DNA from: Desulfobacterales bacterium
GTDB taxonomy: Bacteria; Desulfobacterota; Desulfobacteria; Desulfobacterales; Desulfobacteraceae
Assembly (NCBI GenBank): GCA_022361315.1
Contig: JAKSBB010000573.1
Location: forward strand, 1-6,614
Length of the DNA: 6,614 nucleotides
Direction of reading: 5' to 3'
Shown here in pieces: positions 1 to 6,406 of this stretch (position 1 is the first letter of the stretch; every line of letters starts with the position of its first letter). Made by a program: the position numbers and the translations under genes. The notes beneath the pieces are model-generated. The model was not told the origin of the DNA and made no database searches. It saw only the letters and a program-made list of their open reading frames with translations.

Positions 1-1425
1 AAGCAGTTCGGCATTGAGATCCCGGAGGGGTTCATCATCACTACGGAGGTGGTCAAATGCCTGGAACTCATTGACACATATATCCCGGCATCGGTGAACT
101 TCAAGCAGTTGGTCAACACCATGCTCAAAAGGCTGGAAGAAACCACAGGTACCCGGTTCGGAGATCCGGAAAACCCCCTCCTGCTGTCGGTTCGGTCCGG
201 ATCATCCATCTCCCAGCCCGGGATGCTGGACTCCTTCCTTAACGTGGGCATCAACGAACAGATTGCGGAAAGCCTGGCCAAAAGTTCCGGCAACCCCTGG
301 TTTGCCTGGGACTCCTACCGCAGGTTCATCCAGGCCTACGGCATGGTGTACGGCATCCAGCGGGACACCTTTGACCAGCTCATCAAGCGCCATAAGGAGG
401 AGGCCGGCATTGCCTTCAAGCGCTACTTCACCGGCGATCAGATGCGTGACGTCGCCCTGGACTACAAGCGCCTGGTGGCAGACGCCGGGATTGATCTCAT
501 CGAATCCCCCATGGAACAACTCTTTCTGGCCATCAAAAAGGTCTTCAGTTCCTGGACCTCCAAGCGTGCCATGGACTACCGGAAAATCATCGGCATCTCG
601 GACGACTGGGGCACCGCCGTGACCATCCAGTGCATGAAGTTCGGCAACCGGTCCCGGGAATCCGGCTCCGGTGTGGTATTCACCCACAGCCCCAAACTCC
701 CCGGTGACACCATACGATTGTGGGGGGACTTCACCATCGGCAACCAGGGGGAGGATGTGGTTTCCGGCCTGGTGAGGACCCTGCCCATTTCGGAGCTTCA
801 GCGGGAAATTGAAAAGCGGGACACCAAGATCAGCCTGGATACCCGGTTCCCCAAAATCTTTGAGAAACTCCGGGTCATTGTACAGGAGTTGATCTATGAC
901 GGCGGCTGGAACCCCCAGGAAATAGAGTTCACCTTTGAGGGACCCGAACCGGAAAATCTTTTTGTTCTCCAGGCCCGGGATCTTTCCTTGCGCGACCGGA
1001 AAAAAATCGATAAGTTTGACGCCGACAGTGAGACATTGGAAGCCGCCTTCCTGGGTCAGGGCATCGGGGTATCCGGCGGTGCCATGAGCGGCAGGATCGT
1101 CTTCACTCTTGAGGAGATCGACGGATTCCGCCGCCAGGATCCCAATGCCAAGCTGATACTGGTGCGCAACGACACCGTTCCCGACGATATTCTTGAAATC
1201 GACGCGGCGGACGGTATACTCACCGCCCGGGGGGGCCTAACCTCCCATGCCGCGGTGGTGGCGTACAATTTGGGCAGAAACTGTGTGGTCGGATGTGAAA
1301 ACCTGATCTGCAATGAAGAGGATAAAACCTGTGAACTGAATGGGATAGTTATGAATACCGGTGATTTCATCAGTATCCACGGCTACAAGGGAACGGTTTA
1401 CCAGGGACAGATGACCGTGGTTTAA
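1..1425 (+). CDS. PPDK-like protein, ATP-grasp plus phosphohistidine domains only (5' end outside window)
   Basis: The frame is open from base 1, so the true start lies upstream; the GTG at 49 is internal. The first codons (FGIEIPEGFIITTE) match the early N-terminal segment of pyruvate phosphate dikinase. Counting codons from base 1, the ATP-grasp part shows SVRSG (Arg65), WDSYRRFIQ, DDWGTAVTIQ, NQGEDVVSG, IEFTFE (Glu309) and LQAR (Gln324, Arg326). These correspond to ATP-binding positions of PPDK. The swivelling domain carries GGLTSHAAVVA with the phospho-accepting His416. In PPDK, ATP and phosphate phosphorylate this His, which then passes the phosphoryl group to pyruvate. Here the protein ends at TAA shortly after the His domain, where about 360 residues of PEP/pyruvate-binding barrel would normally follow. 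The known parts look intact, so it may autophosphorylate, but its acceptor is unknown. Alternatives are half of a split PPDK/PEP synthase, or a phosphotransferase with another acceptor. The family call is firm; the function is not. Confidence 0.85.
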   Translation, partial: KQFGIEIPEGFIITTEVVKCLELIDTYIPASVNFKQLVNTMLKRLEETTGTRFGDPENPLLLSVRSGSSISQPGMLDSFLNVGINEQIAESLAKSSGNPWFAWDSYRRFIQAYGMVYGIQRDTFDQLIKRHKEEAGIAFKRYFTGDQMRDVALDYKRLVADAGIDLIESPMEQLFLAIKKVFSSWTSKRAMDYRKIIGISDDWGTAVTIQCMKFGNRSRESGSGVVFTHSPKLPGDTIRLWGDFTIGNQGEDVVSGLVRTLPISELQREIEKRDTKISLDTRFPKIFEKLRVIVQELIYDGGWNPQEIEFTFEGPEPENLFVLQARDLSLRDRKKIDKFDADSETLEAAFLGQGIGVSGGAMSGRIVFTLEEIDGFRRQDPNAKLILVRNDTVPDDILEIDAADGILTARGGLTSHAAVVAYNLGRNCVVGCENLICNEEDKTCELNGIVMNTGDFISIHGYKGTVYQGQMTVV

Positions 1426-1452
1426 ACGTGTTTAAACCGGTTTAGACCGGTC
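1420..1452. repeat. Three 10-bp tandem repeats with nested palindromes
   Basis: Units start at 1420 (GTTTAAACGT), 1430 (GTTTAAACCG) and 1440 (GTTTAGACCG); a fourth, decayed unit may begin at 1450. The first unit overlaps the stop codon of the PPDK-like gene. Nested inside are perfect palindromes: GTTTAAAC twice, TAAACCGGTTTA at 1433-1444 and GACCGGTC at 1445-1452. ACCGGT at 1436-1441 can also pair with ACCGGT at 1446-1451 around a 4-nt loop. There is no T-run after it, so it is not a standard terminator. The one-turn period would put the sites on the same face of the helix, as in an operator ahead of the GAPDH gene. That role is inference. Confidence 0.6.
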
Positions 1453-1502
1453 AACATACCATCAACAGCAGCAACACAGAACGTTTAAGGGAAAAAAGAC
1501 AA

Positions 1503-2750
1503 ATGAGCACAGATGCAAAGGTCCTGGGCATTAACGGACTGGGAAGAATCGGGAAACTCTCCCTCTGGCACCATGCCGGCAGAAAGTACTTTGACGAGAT
1601 CGTGATCAACGTGGGCCGGAAAGTCGGCACCTCCATGGAAGATATCATCCATTACATTGAACGGGATTCCAGCTACGGACGTCTGGAAGCCTTCCTCAAC
1701 GGATATCAGGGTGCGCCGGTCATCACGGATGTGGACCCCGAAAAATACACCCTGCGCGTAAACGGAGTGGATGTAAAAATCCTCACCAATCAGCGGAACC
1801 CCAGGGATATTGAATGGGCGGACAACAACGTTGAAATCGTTGTGGATACCACCGGCGCATTCCTGGACCCCAATGCGGAAGCCGACAATCCCAAAGGCGC
1901 CATCCGGGGCCATCTGGATGCCGGTGCCCGGAAAGTCATTGCCTCTGCCCCCTTCAAACTGAAGCAGGGTGCTGTGATGCCCGAAGATGCGGTTACCACT
2001 GTTATGGGTATCAACGACAAAGATTATGATCCCGTGCGTCACTCACTGATCTCCAACGCCTCCTGCACCACCACCTGTCTCTCCCACATGGTGAAACCGC
2101 TGCTGGACGCCTTCGGGGTGGACCGGGTGCTGTCCGCCTCCATGGCCACGGTGCATGCGGCCACAGGTTCCCAGCAGGTGCTGGACCGCCTGCCCGGTTC
2201 CGGCAAGACGGACCTGAGAAAGAGCCGCTCCATTCTCAACAACATCATCCTGACCACCACCGGTGCGGCCAAGGCCCTCCAGCTCGTGATACCGGAAATG
2301 GCCCGGGTCGGTTTTATCGCCGAATCGGTCCGGATCCCCACCGCCAGCGGCTCCCTGATCATCCTGGTGATGAATTTCCAGGAAGAGCTCAATAAAAAGC
2401 CCATCCGGCGGGAGCTGATCAACACGATTTATGAAGATGCCGCCAAGACCAATACCAACGGATACCTGATGTATACGAACAAACAGAATGTGTCCTCGGA
2501 TATTATCGGCACCCCCAAGGCGGCCGCCGTGATTGAAGGCCATGAAACCCATACCCGCACCGGGGCCATCAATATCAACCTGGAACATGTCCGGGGCATC
2601 GACGCATCCGTTCTTGAAACCATCAAGGATCAGGTCACCAGTATCCAGGTCACCCAGGCCGTGATTTACGGGTGGTATGACAATGAGATGGCCAGCTATG
2701 TCAACATGCTGGGTGACCGAACCGTGTCCATTGCCGAGTCCATGCACTAA
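1503..2750 (+). CDS. gap: Glyceraldehyde-3-phosphate dehydrogenase, long divergent form (415 aa)
   Basis: Catalyses the reversible, phosphate-dependent oxidation of glyceraldehyde-3-phosphate to 1,3-bisphosphoglycerate in the cytoplasm (glycolysis/gluconeogenesis). The Rossmann motif INGLGRIG is at residues 10-17. The active site is NASCTTTCLSHM with catalytic Cys188, and the partner His218 lies in ATVHAATGSQ. Further landmarks are VRIPTASGS, VSSDIIG and, near the C-terminus, GWYDNEMASYV. Most family members have 330-340 residues. This one has about 40 extra before the Cys and about 40 extra after it, three of them between Cys and His. After the second beta strand the usual Asp of IND, which contacts the NAD ribose, is Val37 (INVGRK), so NADP use or dual specificity is possible. 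An AAGGGA stretch at 1487-1492 lies 10 nt before ATG. It follows the PPDK-like gene by 77 nt, which fits a glycolytic/gluconeogenic locus. The enzyme call is secure; cofactor and direction are not. Confidence 0.93.
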   Translation: MSTDAKVLGINGLGRIGKLSLWHHAGRKYFDEIVINVGRKVGTSMEDIIHYIERDSSYGRLEAFLNGYQGAPVITDVDPEKYTLRVNGVDVKILTNQRNPRDIEWADNNVEIVVDTTGAFLDPNAEADNPKGAIRGHLDAGARKVIASAPFKLKQGAVMPEDAVTTVMGINDKDYDPVRHSLISNASCTTTCLSHMVKPLLDAFGVDRVLSASMATVHAATGSQQVLDRLPGSGKTDLRKSRSILNNIILTTTGAAKALQLVIPEMARVGFIAESVRIPTASGSLIILVMNFQEELNKKPIRRELINTIYEDAAKTNTNGYLMYTNKQNVSSDIIGTPKAAAVIEGHETHTRTGAININLEHVRGIDASVLETIKDQVTSIQVTQAVIYGWYDNEMASYVNMLGDRTVSIAESMH

Positions 2751-2841
2751 CAGCCATGGCCCGGCCCGGTATGGTCCCGCGCGCACACCCGGTATTGAGA
2801 ACCGGCACCGGGTCTCCTGGCCCGCTCTGTTCCGGACAGGG

Positions 2842-3588
2842 GTGTGCCTGGTCTTATCCATCCTGTTCGTTTCACTGCCGCCCCGGCTTCCTGCGGCCGG
2901 GGCCGCGGAGAATCCCTTGCCTTTTTCCACCGGCGAAACACTGACCTACGCGGTCCGCTGGGAAATGGTCCGTGCCGGCACCGCTGTTTTCCGGGTCCGG
3001 CCGGAGACCCGGTACAGGGACCGGCCGGTCCGGCATTTTGAACTGGACATCAGATCCAACCGGTATGTGGACATGCTCTACAAGATCCGGGACCGGCTGG
3101 ACGGCTATACCGATATCGGATTCAACCACTCCGTCTTTTACACCAAAACCCAGTCCGGCAAAGATAAAAAGCAGATTGAAGTGGTGTTTGACTGGGAGAA
3201 CAACACAGCCACCTATTCCAACTTCGGGGGCAAGCGTGATCCTGTCGGGATCCCGGATCGGACCTTTGATCCCCTGTCCGCCTTTTACAAGATGCGGACC
3301 ACGGACCTGGCACCCGGCCAAACCCTCTCCTTTCCCATTACCGACGGGAAAAAACAATTTATCCAGAAAGCGGCGGTGATTGAAAAACAAACCCTTGAAC
3401 TTGCGTCCGGCCCGGTTGACACTTTTCTGATCATCCCTTCGGTAAACCATTTTTCAGGGGTGTTTAAAAAGAGTGAAGACCCCACGGTCCGCGTCTGGGT
3501 GTCGGCGGACGAAAAAAAAATCCCCATCCTTATCAAGGTAAAGGTCTTCATCGGCAGTGTTATTTTTGAACTGGTAACTTCAAGTTGA
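2842..3588 (+). CDS. DUF3108 family exported protein (start uncertain)
   Basis: Of unknown function, recognised as DUF3108 from its typical sequence run: FSTGETLTYAVRW, RAGTAVFRV, a VDMLYKIRDRLDGYTD segment, FDWENNTATYSNFG, TFDPLSAFYKMR, PITDGKKQF, and a closing VWVSADEKKIPILIKVKV block. The N-terminus has a hydrophobic run (CLVLSILFVSL) and AAGAA before ENP, read as a signal peptide, so the mature protein of about 225 residues is probably periplasmic and beta-rich. The start is a problem. The GTG at 2842 gives 248 aa, the usual family length, but leaves the signal peptide without basic residues and has no good ribosome binding site. The frame is open back to ATGs at 2677, 2683 and 2698, which would overlap the GAPDH gene and add a Pro-rich, unlikely N-terminus. 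ATT at 2794 would give a textbook signal peptide (ENRHR n-region). It ends 22 nt before the aminotransferase, so the two are likely co-transcribed. Confidence 0.8.
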   Translation: MCLVLSILFVSLPPRLPAAGAAENPLPFSTGETLTYAVRWEMVRAGTAVFRVRPETRYRDRPVRHFELDIRSNRYVDMLYKIRDRLDGYTDIGFNHSVFYTKTQSGKDKKQIEVVFDWENNTATYSNFGGKRDPVGIPDRTFDPLSAFYKMRTTDLAPGQTLSFPITDGKKQFIQKAAVIEKQTLELASGPVDTFLIIPSVNHFSGVFKKSEDPTVRVWVSADEKKIPILIKVKVFIGSVIFELVTSS

Positions 3589-3610
3589 TGTTTTCAAAGG
3601 AGCCTTCCCC

Positions 3611-4465
3611 ATGATTGCCTATTTTAACGGAACCTATCTGGATAAAGGCGAGATCCGGGTTTCGCCGGACGACCGGGCCTTTTTATTTGCCGACAGCCTG
3701 TACGAGGCGGTCCGGAGCTACAGGGGCCGGCTGTTCAGGTTAAAGGACCACCTGGACCGGCTGGGTCAGGGTGCCCAATTCCTCAATTTCCGGGAAACGG
3801 ATTTTTCATTCCTTAAACCTGTTGCTGAAGAATTGTTAAGGAAAAACAATCTTTACGGAAGGAATGCGGTCCTCTATTTCCAGGTTTCCCGGGGCAGTAC
3901 CCCGAAACGGACCCATGCATTCCCTGATCCCGGGGTCGGCCTGACCATTTATGCCACGGCGTCTGCTCTGGATACAAAGGGCCTTAACCGGGATATGGAA
4001 ACCGGCATCCGGGTCATCACGGTGCCGGATCAGCGGTGGGCCAACTGCCATATCAAAACGACCGGCCTGCTCGCCAATGCCCTGGCCAGTGAGCAGGCCA
4101 GGCAAGCCGGTGCCAGAGAAGCGGTTTTTGTCCGGGACAACAGGGTCCTTGAGGGCAGCCATTCCAATTTTTTCATGGTGGTGGACGGCAGTCTTGCCAC
4201 AGCCCCGCTGTCGAACCGGATTCTGCCCGGGATCACGCGGAAGGTGGTGCTGGAGGTCTGCCGGGAATCCGATATACCGGTTCAGGAGCGGGCCGTGGAG
4301 AAAAACGAGATGTGCCTGGCCACGGAAATGTTTGTCACTGCCACCTCCATGCAGGTAACCCCGGTGGTCTCATTTGACGGCGAAATGGTAGGCAGGGGAA
4401 TGCCCGGGCCTGTCACGCGGAAGCTGCAGGCGCTGTTTGAAACGGTGGTGGATCGAAGTGAATGA
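3611..4465 (+). CDS. dat: Class IV PLP aminotransferase, probable D-amino acid aminotransferase
   Basis: PLP enzyme of 284 aa, expected to move the amino group between D-amino acids (D-alanine, D-glutamate) and 2-oxo acids in the cytosol, feeding peptidoglycan precursors. It follows the Bacillus D-alanine aminotransferase pattern nearly end to end: DDRAFLFADSLYEAV (Tyr31), FQVSRGSTPKRTHAFP, DQRWANCHIKTTGLL with the PLP lysine Lys149, LEGSHSNFF with Glu181, LPGITRKVV, and FVTATSMQVTPV. The pair Arg100/His102 matches Arg98/His100 of the Bacillus enzyme, which bind the substrate carboxylate in the D-specific orientation. This favours the D-enzyme over branched-chain aminotransferase or aminodeoxychorismate lyase, the other fold-type IV members. 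The start is well set: AAAGGAG at 3596-3602 sits 8 nt before ATG. It lies 22 nt behind the DUF3108 gene. The length is normal and no key residue is missing. Substrate preference is inferred, not shown. Confidence 0.88.
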   Translation: MIAYFNGTYLDKGEIRVSPDDRAFLFADSLYEAVRSYRGRLFRLKDHLDRLGQGAQFLNFRETDFSFLKPVAEELLRKNNLYGRNAVLYFQVSRGSTPKRTHAFPDPGVGLTIYATASALDTKGLNRDMETGIRVITVPDQRWANCHIKTTGLLANALASEQARQAGAREAVFVRDNRVLEGSHSNFFMVVDGSLATAPLSNRILPGITRKVVLEVCRESDIPVQERAVEKNEMCLATEMFVTATSMQVTPVVSFDGEMVGRGMPGPVTRKLQALFETVVDRSE

Positions 4466-4472
4466 ATCGGTT

Positions 4473-4516
4473 AATGGCTGCTCCCTAAGTCCGGCGTCCG
4501 CAGCCATTGGACGCCG
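4473..4516. repeat. Two interleaved, mutually exclusive inverted repeats
   Basis: AATGGCTGC (4473-4481) is perfectly complementary to GCAGCCATT (4500-4508). CGGCGTCC (4492-4499) is perfectly complementary to GGACGCCG (4509-4516). The arms alternate a-b-a'-b' with no spacer between b and a' or between a' and b'. In RNA the two stems would compete or form a very strained pseudoknot. It begins 8 nt after the aminotransferase stop. No T-run follows on either strand, so a simple intrinsic terminator is not supported. It could be an mRNA 3'-end stabiliser, a dispersed palindromic element or a switch; the sequence alone does not decide. Confidence 0.6.
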
Positions 4517-4593
4517 CTGAAAACCCCACCCGGTTCTCCAGCCTGGGCAGGGATATTCCACGAAATGGTTTGGGGTGGAAATGTTGAAGAGCC

Positions 4594-4623
4594 TTGACGG
4601 TTCAGAGAATATTCTTTTATTGT
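4594..4623 (+). promoter_or_regulatory. Candidate sigma-70 promoter for the DUF429-regulator operon
   Basis: TTGACG (4594-4599, five of six to TTGACA) is followed after 18 nt by TATTGT (4618-4623, four of six to TATAAT). The surrounding sequence turns sharply AT-rich compared with the genes. A 10-bp palindrome, AGAATATTCT (4606-4615), sits in the spacer and could be an operator. AAATTT occurs twice just downstream (4624-4629 and 4641-4646). The position, about 30 nt before the first gene of the operon, fits. The rest of the 190-nt gap holds only the inverted repeats described separately. Confidence 0.5.
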
Positions 4624-4655
4624 AAATTTAAGAACAATATAAATTTGAAATATGA

Positions 4656-5390
4656 ATGGAAATGGATTCAAGATTCAGATACATAGGGGTTGACGGCTGC
4701 CGCAGCGGCTGGTTTTATGTCGGGCTGGACAGCAACTTGTCCGGCGCGTCCGGTATCCTGCCGGCCATTCGGGAAATTGATGATGTGGCAGATGAGAATA
4801 CCATTGTAATGATAGACATTCCCATCGGGTTGAAAGAGAAAGACACGCAGGAAAGAGCGTGTGATACAGAAGCAAGAAAGCTGCTGAAGAAGCGGTCTTC
4901 AAGCATATTCCCGGCACCTTCCAGAATGGCCCTGGCCGCAGACGACTACCCGGCGGCCAGCCGGATTAATGCTGAATGCACCGGAAGGAAATTATCAATG
5001 CAGACCTATCACATCCTTCATAAAATCCGGGAGGTGGATGACTTTATTTTTTCCGGGGCAAAAAAGATCGGACTAAGGGAATTCCACCCGGAGCTTGGCT
5101 TTCTTGCCCTGAACAATTTCAACCCATTGGCCTATTCCAAAAAGCATAAAAAAGGCCGCCTGGAAAGGCTGAAAATACTCGAAACATATTTTCGGCAGGC
5201 CCCTGAAATCCTGCAAAAGGCCTTAGACCGCTTTTTACGGAAGCAGGTTGCGGCGGATGATATTCTTGATGCCGCAGCCGGTGCGGTAACCGCCCTGTTG
5301 AGAGACCGCCTTGTCTCCCTCCCCCATACCCCGGAATATGACAGCAGGGGGCTGAAAATGGAAATCGTATATCCGGCGGTGGAACCATGA
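4656..5390 (+). CDS. DUF429 family protein, predicted RNase H-fold nuclease
   Basis: A 244-aa protein with the DUF429 signature set: IGVDGCRSGW at the N-terminus (Asp13), IDIPIGL (Asp54), the SSSIFPAPSR block (81-90), a LSMQTYHILHKIREVD helix, REFHPELGF (Glu142, Glu146), KKHKKGRLERL, and DDILDAAAGAVTALL (Asp200, Asp201, Asp204). The family is predicted to have a ribonuclease H-like fold, and these acidic residues are in the right kind of places for metal-dependent catalysis. Activity and substrate are not established as far as I know. No signal peptide or membrane segment is visible, so it is likely cytosolic. The start is either ATG 4656 or ATG 4662 (same frame, two codons apart); neither has a clear Shine-Dalgarno, and the upstream region is A/T-rich. 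Its last 4 nt overlap the start of the PAS-LuxR regulator, so the two are probably made together. The length is usual for the family and nothing looks broken. Confidence 0.85.
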   Translation: MEMDSRFRYIGVDGCRSGWFYVGLDSNLSGASGILPAIREIDDVADENTIVMIDIPIGLKEKDTQERACDTEARKLLKKRSSSIFPAPSRMALAADDYPAASRINAECTGRKLSMQTYHILHKIREVDDFIFSGAKKIGLREFHPELGFLALNNFNPLAYSKKHKKGRLERLKILETYFRQAPEILQKALDRFLRKQVAADDILDAAAGAVTALLRDRLVSLPHTPEYDSRGLKMEIVYPAVEP

Positions 5391-6244
5391 CACCGACATA
5401 TGCAGAGATCATACTCAACTCCCTGTCCGCCCATATCGCCATCATTGATAAAAACGGCATGATTATAAAAACCAATAAGGCCTGGCAGGCATTTGCCAGC
5501 TCAAACCAGGTCGGGATGCGGCCGGATATGCTCAATGTCAATTACCTGGACATCTGTGATGCCGCACATGACGGAGCTGATGAAAATGCCCGGAAGGTGG
5601 CCAGGGGCATACGGCGGGTAATTAACGGCGAAATGGATGAATTTGTTTTAGACTACCCATGCCATTCCCCTGACGAGAAGCGGTGGTTTTACATGCGCGC
5701 CATACGGGCTGACGGCTCGGATCCCCTGGAGATTGTCATCAGCCATGAAAATATCACGGCACTAAAAACGGCAGAGCAGAAAATTCTGAGAAGGGAAGAG
5801 CAGCTTGAGCAGAAAACACGCCGCCTTGAAGAGGCCAATGCCGCATTAAAGGCGTTGCTGCGGCAGCGGGATGAGGATCTGAAAGAAAAGGAAACCATCT
5901 TTTTCCAGAATTTAATGCAAACCGTGCTGCCCTATTTTGACCAGTTAAAACAAGTTGTTTCACCGGGTAAGGGAACACACCTGATCGATCTGATAGAATC
6001 CGAGCTTAAAAATATTGCCTCGCCTTTTCTGCGGCAGATGTCCAATCTCGAAACCGTCCTGACCCCCCAGGAAATAAAAATCGCCTCCATGATCAGGCAG
6101 GGAAAATCTTCAAAGGAAATCGCCGGTATATTCAATCTTTCAATGACAACCGTCAATTTTCACCGGCGCAACCTGAGGGATAAACTGGGGCTGACGAATA
6201 CAGCCGTCAACCTGGGGTCGTTCTTACGGTCGTTGGGAGAGTAA
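5387..6244 (+). CDS. PAS domain / coiled-coil / LuxR-type HTH transcriptional regulator
   Basis: A 285-aa cytosolic one-component regulator. Residues about 5-122 form a PAS domain: an N-terminal segment with AHIAIIDKNGMIIKTN, a middle part with a NYLDICD motif, and an ending RWFYMRA...IVISHENIT strand pair. Residues about 126-172 are rich in Glu, Lys, Arg and Leu and read as a coiled coil, probably the dimerisation and signal helix. Residues 225-285 are a LuxR/GerE helix-turn-helix: LTPQEIKIASMIRQGKSSKEIA, then LSMTTVNFHRRNLRDKLGL. No receiver domain or phospho-acceptor Asp and no kinase domain are present, so the PAS domain is the likely input, by ligand or partner. No residue identifies the ligand. 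ATG overlaps the DUF429 stop as ATGA, with GGTGGA just before it, so translation is probably coupled. It may control its own operon or distant targets; the sequence does not say which. Confidence 0.88.
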   Translation: MTPTYAEIILNSLSAHIAIIDKNGMIIKTNKAWQAFASSNQVGMRPDMLNVNYLDICDAAHDGADENARKVARGIRRVINGEMDEFVLDYPCHSPDEKRWFYMRAIRADGSDPLEIVISHENITALKTAEQKILRREEQLEQKTRRLEEANAALKALLRQRDEDLKEKETIFFQNLMQTVLPYFDQLKQVVSPGKGTHLIDLIESELKNIASPFLRQMSNLETVLTPQEIKIASMIRQGKSSKEIAGIFNLSMTTVNFHRRNLRDKLGLTNTAVNLGSFLRSLGE

Positions 6245-6291
6245 TCCCACCCTTGCATAAAAAAATTGAGGCAGGTTAAAAAGGCGGGATT

Positions 6292-6331
6292 GAGAGTAAC
6301 AGGTTTTGCCCGTCATTAAACCGTTACTTTT
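6292..6331 (+). terminator. Hairpin with T-run after the PAS-LuxR gene
   Basis: GAGAGTAAC (6292-6300) pairs with GTTACTTTT (6323-6331), using two G-T wobbles. After one bulged A (6301), GGTTT (6302-6306) pairs with AAACC (6318-6322). The loop is 11 nt (6307-6317). The T-run closing the stem (6328-6331) is short and the stem is only moderately GC-rich, so termination may be incomplete. It lies 47 nt past the regulator stop and separates it from the small downstream gene, which has its own promoter signal. Confidence 0.5.
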
Positions 6332-6383
6332 CCCTGCTTGCGCCTGGCGCCTCTTGTGGATAAACTTTAACCATGGAAATAAT

Positions 6384-6389
6384 TATAAT
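6384..6389 (+). promoter_or_regulatory. Perfect -10 box (TATAAT) for the 64-aa gene
   Basis: TATAAT is an exact sigma-70 -10 hexamer inside an AT-rich stretch, 17 nt before the start codon. No good -35 lies at 16-18 nt upstream; the region there reads ATAAACTT. If used, the transcript would start around 6396, on or beside the ribosome binding site, giving an almost leaderless message. That is a mild argument against it being the true start point. The arms TAATT (6380-6384) and AATTA (6391-6395) are inverted around it. The rest of the 162-nt gap holds the terminator hairpin and nothing else I can support. Confidence 0.4.
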
Positions 6390-6393
6390 CAAT

Positions 6394-6401
6394 TAAGGAG
6401 G
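6394..6401 (+). promoter_or_regulatory. Near-ideal Shine-Dalgarno (TAAGGAGG) fixing the start at 6407
   Basis: TAAGGAGG is complementary to nearly all of the anti-Shine-Dalgarno sequence and lies 5 nt before ATG 6407. It is by far the strongest ribosome binding site in the window. It is the main reason to accept the short reading frame that follows as a real and well-translated gene. Confidence 0.85.
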
Positions 6402-6406
6402 ATACC

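Noticed and set aside
2043..2930. Long open frame on the minus strand (295 aa) opposite gap.
   Set aside because: It is antisense to a certain gene, has a Gly/His-rich composition typical of shadow frames in GC-rich DNA, and shows no recognisable domain.
2972..3379. Plus-strand open frame of 135 aa inside the DUF3108 gene, and a similar one at 3951-4358 inside the aminotransferase.
   Set aside because: Both lie in the +1 or +2 frame of well-supported genes and have Pro/Ser/Arg-rich shadow composition with no start signal.
4555..4580. TTCCAC/GTGGAA short inverted repeat in the 4466-4655 gap.
   Set aside because: Only 6 bp with a 13-nt loop and no flanking T-run; within chance expectation.
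6245..6289. TCCCACC/GGCGGGA arms right after the regulator stop as a terminator.
   Set aside because: One mismatch, a loop of about 31 nt and no T-run after it; the hairpin at 6292-6331 is the better candidate.
6345..6361. Possible sigma-54 promoter (TGGCGC...TTGTGG) before the 64-aa gene.
   Set aside because: The GG and GC elements do not fall at the required spacing: the GC position reads GG, and the TTGT match is two bases too close.
6373..6396. Seven-codon upstream ORF (MEIIIIN) whose stop overlaps the Shine-Dalgarno of the 64-aa gene.
   Set aside because: No ribosome binding site precedes it, it would start upstream of the likely transcript start, and short ORFs in AT-rich sequence are expected by chance.
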